From the NCBI GenBank assembly GCA_964563165.1, contig CAZLWA010000008.1, positions 29,026-93,025 on the forward strand: a DNA stretch of 64,000 nucleotides, in the 5' to 3' direction. Position numbers and translations under genes: made by a program. Under the pieces are notes generated by a model. It was not told the DNA's origin, did no database searches, and saw only the letters and a program-made list of their open reading frames with translations. Shown here one piece after another: positions 60,977 to 64,000 of the stretch. This DNA comes from CAZLWA01 sp964563165 (GTDB taxonomy: Bacteria; CLD3; SB21). The stretch's first letter is position 1, and every line of letters starts with the position of its first letter.

Positions 60977-63900
60977 TTAACCTAATTCCTTTTTTATCGT
61001 CCATGATTTCCATAAATAATAAATTACGGGATATACGAGCAACTCCAGCATTACCGATGTTACAACTCCGCCAACCATCGGGGCGGCGATACGCTTCATG
61101 ACATCGGCGCCCGTTCCGTGGCTCCACATGATCGGAAGTAGGCCCGCAATGATCACCGAAGCCGTCATGATCTTCGGCCTCACACGTTGAACGGCGCCGT
61201 AATGAATCGCGTCTTTCAAATCGTTCAATCCGCGCATTAATCCTTTTTTCTTTGAATCATCATACGCATGATCCAAATAAAGCAGCATCACGACTCCGGT
61301 CTCCGCATCAAGTCCGGCCAGCGCAATAATTCCCACCCAAACAGCAATGCTCAAATTGTACCCAAGCAGATACAAGAACCAAAAAGCTCCTACCAAGGAA
61401 AACGGTACTGCTAAGAACACAATTGCGACCTTTGCAAATGAACGCGTATTCAAATAAATGATAACAAAAATGATAAACAGCGTCATCGGTATCACCAACA
61501 TCAATGTCGTTTGAGTGCGTTCGAGATATTCATACTCCCCGCTCCAGATGATGTTATAGCCCGCAGGAAGTTTTATTTTTTCACCGACTGTTTGTTTCGC
61601 GTTCTTCACGTAAGTTCCAAGGTCAATGTCCTTAATGTCAACATAGACCCATGCATTGGGCCGAGAATCTTCGCTTCGAATGACCATCGGACCTTTACGT
61701 GTTACAATAGCTGCAATTTGACCGATCGGAATTTGAATTCCAGATGGTGTCGGAACGAGCACACGTTTCAAAGCTTCCACATTGTCTCTCAATTCACGGC
61801 TATAGCGTAAATTCACCGGGTAGCGTTCAAGTCCTTCCACCGTATTCGTGATCGTCATTCCGCCGATAGCAATCTGAATGACCTTTTGAACATCACCAAC
61901 AGTGAGTCCGTACCTTGCAGCTTCCAAGCGGTTAATATCAAAATCCAGATAATTTCCGCCAACAGCCCGTTCCGCAAAGGCGCTAAGAGTGCCCGGCACG
62001 TTTCGTACAACGGATTCAACTTCTTTTCCTATTCTTTCCAGAACTTCCAGATCCGGGCCGGAGATTTTAATGCCTACCGGCGTTTTAATTCCTGTGCTCA
62101 ACATATCCGTCCGCGTTTTAATGGGCATCGTCCAGGCGTTGGTGACGCCGGGAAACTGAATGGCCTGATCCATCTCTTCGATCAATTTTTGAACCGTCAT
62201 GCCCGATCGCCATTCATTTTCCGGCTTCAACATGATAGTCGTTTCGATCATATCCAAACCTGCCGGATCGGTTGCAGTTTCAGCTCTGCCGACTTTTCCA
62301 AATACATGATGCACTTCGGGAAATGTTCTGAGAATTTTATCCGTCTGCTGCAGAAGTTCGCGCGCTTTAGTGATTGACATTCCCGGGAGCGTTGTGGGCA
62401 TATATAAGAGATCGCCCTCATAAAGCGGCGGCATGAATTCCGATCCGATTTTACTGAACGGAATATACGTAAGCGCCAAAATCAGAACCGTTGCGCCAAT
62501 AATTCCTATGTTATGTTTCAAAACAAAATCAACTACCGGATGATAAAGCTTAATGAGGAAACGATTAATTGGATTCTTTTTCTCCGGAAGAATTTTGCCG
62601 CGAATCCAATAACCCATTAATATGGGAACAATAGTTATTGAAAGGATCGCGGCCGCCGCCATTGAATAGGTTTTTGTAAATGCGAGAGGCTTGAAAAGGC
62701 GTCCGGCCTGCTCTTCCAGCGTGAAAACAGGAATGAACGAAACCGTAATGACCAGCAGTGAATAGAACAACGCGGGACCGACCTCTTTTGATGCATCAAG
62801 AATGATCTGCCAGCGATCCCGGCGCTGTTCGACCGGTTTCTCAAGATCCAACTCGATATGCTTGTGCGCATTTTCAATCATGATGATAGCCGCATCCACC
62901 ATCGCTCCGATAGCTATGGCAATTCCGCTCAGCGACATGATATTGGCGTTAATGCCCTGGGCCTTCATAACAATGAACGCAACTAAGATCGCCGTAGGCA
63001 GCGTCACGATAGCCACAAAAGCGCTCCGGACATGTAATAGGAAAATAAAACAGACTATCGCAACAATGATAATTTCCTCAATCAATTTTTCCTTCAATGT
63101 TGAGATGGCACGTTCAATAAGGCCCGAACGATCGTACGCTGTTTCAATTTGAATGTCATCCGGGAGTCCTTGTTTAAGGGCCGCTAATTTCTTTTTAACA
63201 TTTGCAATGACCTCCAAGGCGTTCTCGCCGAATCGCATCACAATAATCACGCCGACCACTTCCCCTTCTCCGTTTTTTTCTGCGATACCTCGGCGCATCA
63301 GCGGGCCTATGCTCACGTCGGCAACGTCTCTTATGTACACCGGGGTGCCTGAATTCTTATCGCTCATCAGCGGAATATTTTTTATGTCTTCGATCGATTT
63401 GATATATCCGAGGCCGCGCACCATGAATTCCATTTCACCCATTTCAATGACTTCACCGCCCACGTCATTGTTGGAGTTCTTAATGGCCATCTCTGCCATC
63501 GTCAGCGGAATGTTGTATGCCAGGAGTTTTGCCGGATCGACCGTAACCTGGTATTCTTTGACAAAACCGCCGATACTGGCCACTTCAGCGACCCCTTCGA
63601 CGGCAGTCAATTCATATTTCAGATACCAATCCTGATAGGAACGCAATTCCTGCAGTGAATGCTTTGTCGATGACAGGGTGTATTCATACACCCACCCGAC
63701 ACCGGTTGCATCCGGACCCAACGTCGGCGTTACGCCTGCCGGTAAACGTTTTTGAGCATAATTCAGATATTCCAACACCCTGCTTCGCGCCCAATAAATA
63801 TCCGTTCCGTCTTCAAAGATCACATATACCAGAGAATAACCGAAGAATGAATATCCGCGAACCACTTTAGACCCCGGAACCGCCACCATGGCCGTTGTTA

Positions 63901-64000
63901 AAGGATAGGTTACCTGATCCTCAACAATACGCGGCGACTGCCCTTCATAATTTGTGTATATGATCACCTGCACGTCGCTCAAATCCGGAATGGCATCGAT
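60977..64000 (-). CDS. cusA: CusA/CzcA-type heavy-metal RND efflux pump (N-terminus beyond the window)
   Basis: More than 1000 residues of an inner-membrane resistance-nodulation-division pump. The reading frame is open through the right edge as IDAIPDLSDVQVI, the usual CusA sequence, so about 30-40 N-terminal residues are missing; a TTG at 63982 is not a start. Present are the porter region (DATGVGWVYEYTL), the proton-relay helix GAMVDAAIIMIENAHK, and in the second half PIKTRTDMLSTGIKTPVGIK, close to the methionine-containing metal site of CusA, then LAGLDAETGVVMLLYL. The Cu/Ag (HME-4) type is favoured over Czc by this motif. The membrane-fusion partner is presumably upstream, outside the window. 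Confidence 0.95.
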   Translation of the reverse strand: MDAIPDLSDVQVIIYTNYEGQSPRIVEDQVTYPLTTAMVAVPGSKVVRGYSFFGYSLVYVIFEDGTDIYWARSRVLEYLNYAQKRLPAGVTPTLGPDATGVGWVYEYTLSSTKHSLQELRSYQDWYLKYELTAVEGVAEVASIGGFVKEYQVTVDPAKLLAYNIPLTMAEMAIKNSNNDVGGEVIEMGEMEFMVRGLGYIKSIEDIKNIPLMSDKNSGTPVYIRDVADVSIGPLMRRGIAEKNGEGEVVGVIIVMRFGENALEVIANVKKKLAALKQGLPDDIQIETAYDRSGLIERAISTLKEKLIEEIIIVAIVCFIFLLHVRSAFVAIVTLPTAILVAFIVMKAQGINANIMSLSGIAIAIGAMVDAAIIMIENAHKHIELDLEKPVEQRRDRWQIILDASKEVGPALFYSLLVITVSFIPVFTLEEQAGRLFKPLAFTKTYSMAAAAILSITIVPILMGYWIRGKILPEKKNPINRFLIKLYHPVVDFVLKHNIGIIGATVLILALTYIPFSKIGSEFMPPLYEGDLLYMPTTLPGMSITKARELLQQTDKILRTFPEVHHVFGKVGRAETATDPAGLDMIETTIMLKPENEWRSGMTVQKLIEEMDQAIQFPGVTNAWTMPIKTRTDMLSTGIKTPVGIKISGPDLEVLERIGKEVESVVRNVPGTLSAFAERAVGGNYLDFDINRLEAARYGLTVGDVQKVIQIAIGGMTITNTVEGLERYPVNLRYSRELRDNVEALKRVLVPTPSGIQIPIGQIAAIVTRKGPMVIRSEDSRPNAWVYVDIKDIDLGTYVKNAKQTVGEKIKLPAGYNIIWSGEYEYLERTQTTLMLVIPMTLFIIFVIIYLNTRSFAKVAIVFLAVPFSLVGAFWFLYLLGYNLSIAVWVGIIALAGLDAETGVVMLLYLDHAYDDSKKKGLMRGLNDLKDAIHYGAVQRVRPKIMTASVIIAGLLPIMWSHGTGADVMKRIAAPMVGGVVTSVMLELLVYPVIYYLWKSWTIKKELG

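Noticed and set aside
63982..63984. TTG start for the RND pump
   Set aside because: The frame continues upstream to the window edge with the standard CusA residues IDAIPD, so the gene is truncated, not started here.
1..64000. CRISPR arrays, insertion sequences or prophage genes
   Set aside because: No direct-repeat array, transposase, integrase or structural phage gene was found on either strand.

Overview
The window reads as a chromosomal segment of a Gram-negative bacterium of the Fibrobacteres-Chlorobi-Bacteroidetes (FCB) superphylum, closer in style to Ignavibacteria, Calditrichaeota or KSB1-like lineages than to Bacteroidetes proper. The reasons are GldA/GldF/GldG-like genes with a DUF4340 protein, exported WxGT beta-propeller proteins, signal peptides ending in AQ, an enlarged SecA, many vitamin-B12-type radical SAM enzymes, lipoproteins and an outer-membrane barrel. 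The promoters are sigma70-like (TTGCAT or TTGACA, 17 bp, TATATT) and many genes have Shine-Dalgarno sequences, which does not fit the classical Bacteroidetes signals. I cannot name a genus.

Layout. 1-7000 (minus strand): an envelope block with two small lipoproteins, a tiny membrane protein, an outer-membrane barrel and a larger lipoprotein, followed downstream by a sensor kinase, an NtrC-type regulator and the start of an exported protein. 7101-8357: PurC fused to a VOC domain. 8358-8811: palindromic MITE/REP-like repeats. 8812-9526: a VapBC module with its promoter inside its operator. 9541-24235: a proteostasis run on one strand (dnaK, fmdB-like, cbpA-like, htrA, lon, ftsH, then an orphan sugar-type permease, a Tat-dependent Rieske protein, a phosphoesterase and secA). 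24460-27895: apgM, sixA and ppx, in one operon divergent from tRNA-Gln(CUG). 28199-33568 (plus strand): a nitrobindin-like secreted protein, tatA, gatA, a lipoprotein solute-binding protein and a propeller protein. 33581-37492 (minus): a GldA/F/G-DUF4340 ABC system behind a near-consensus promoter.

37502-51350 is one tightly packed minus-strand operon of twelve genes: a nucleotidyltransferase, two B12-type radical SAM proteins, one SPASM-like radical SAM, two methyltransferases, glycosyltransferases of GT2, GT4 and GT9 type, a GT-C-like membrane protein, an MsbA-like exporter and an amidohydrolase. It looks like a pathway that builds, modifies and exports a glycoconjugate or lipid-linked product. 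Inside it, an AT-rich GT-C-like gene lies between an intact methyltransferase and a frameshifted remnant of a near copy of that methyltransferase, which is a clear trace of insertion or duplication.

51478-59799 (plus) holds a two-gene unit: an exported TPR-CHAT caspase-like protease and a 1736-residue exported protein with three propeller blocks alternating with TPRs and ending in two LysM domains. This is the best candidate for an undescribed envelope sensing and proteolysis system. 59851-64000 (minus) is a copper/silver efflux operon (cusA-like, truncated by the window edge; a DUF2231 membrane protein with a heavy-metal-binding tail; a periplasmic HMA protein).

All domain names come from reading motifs by eye; no database search was made.
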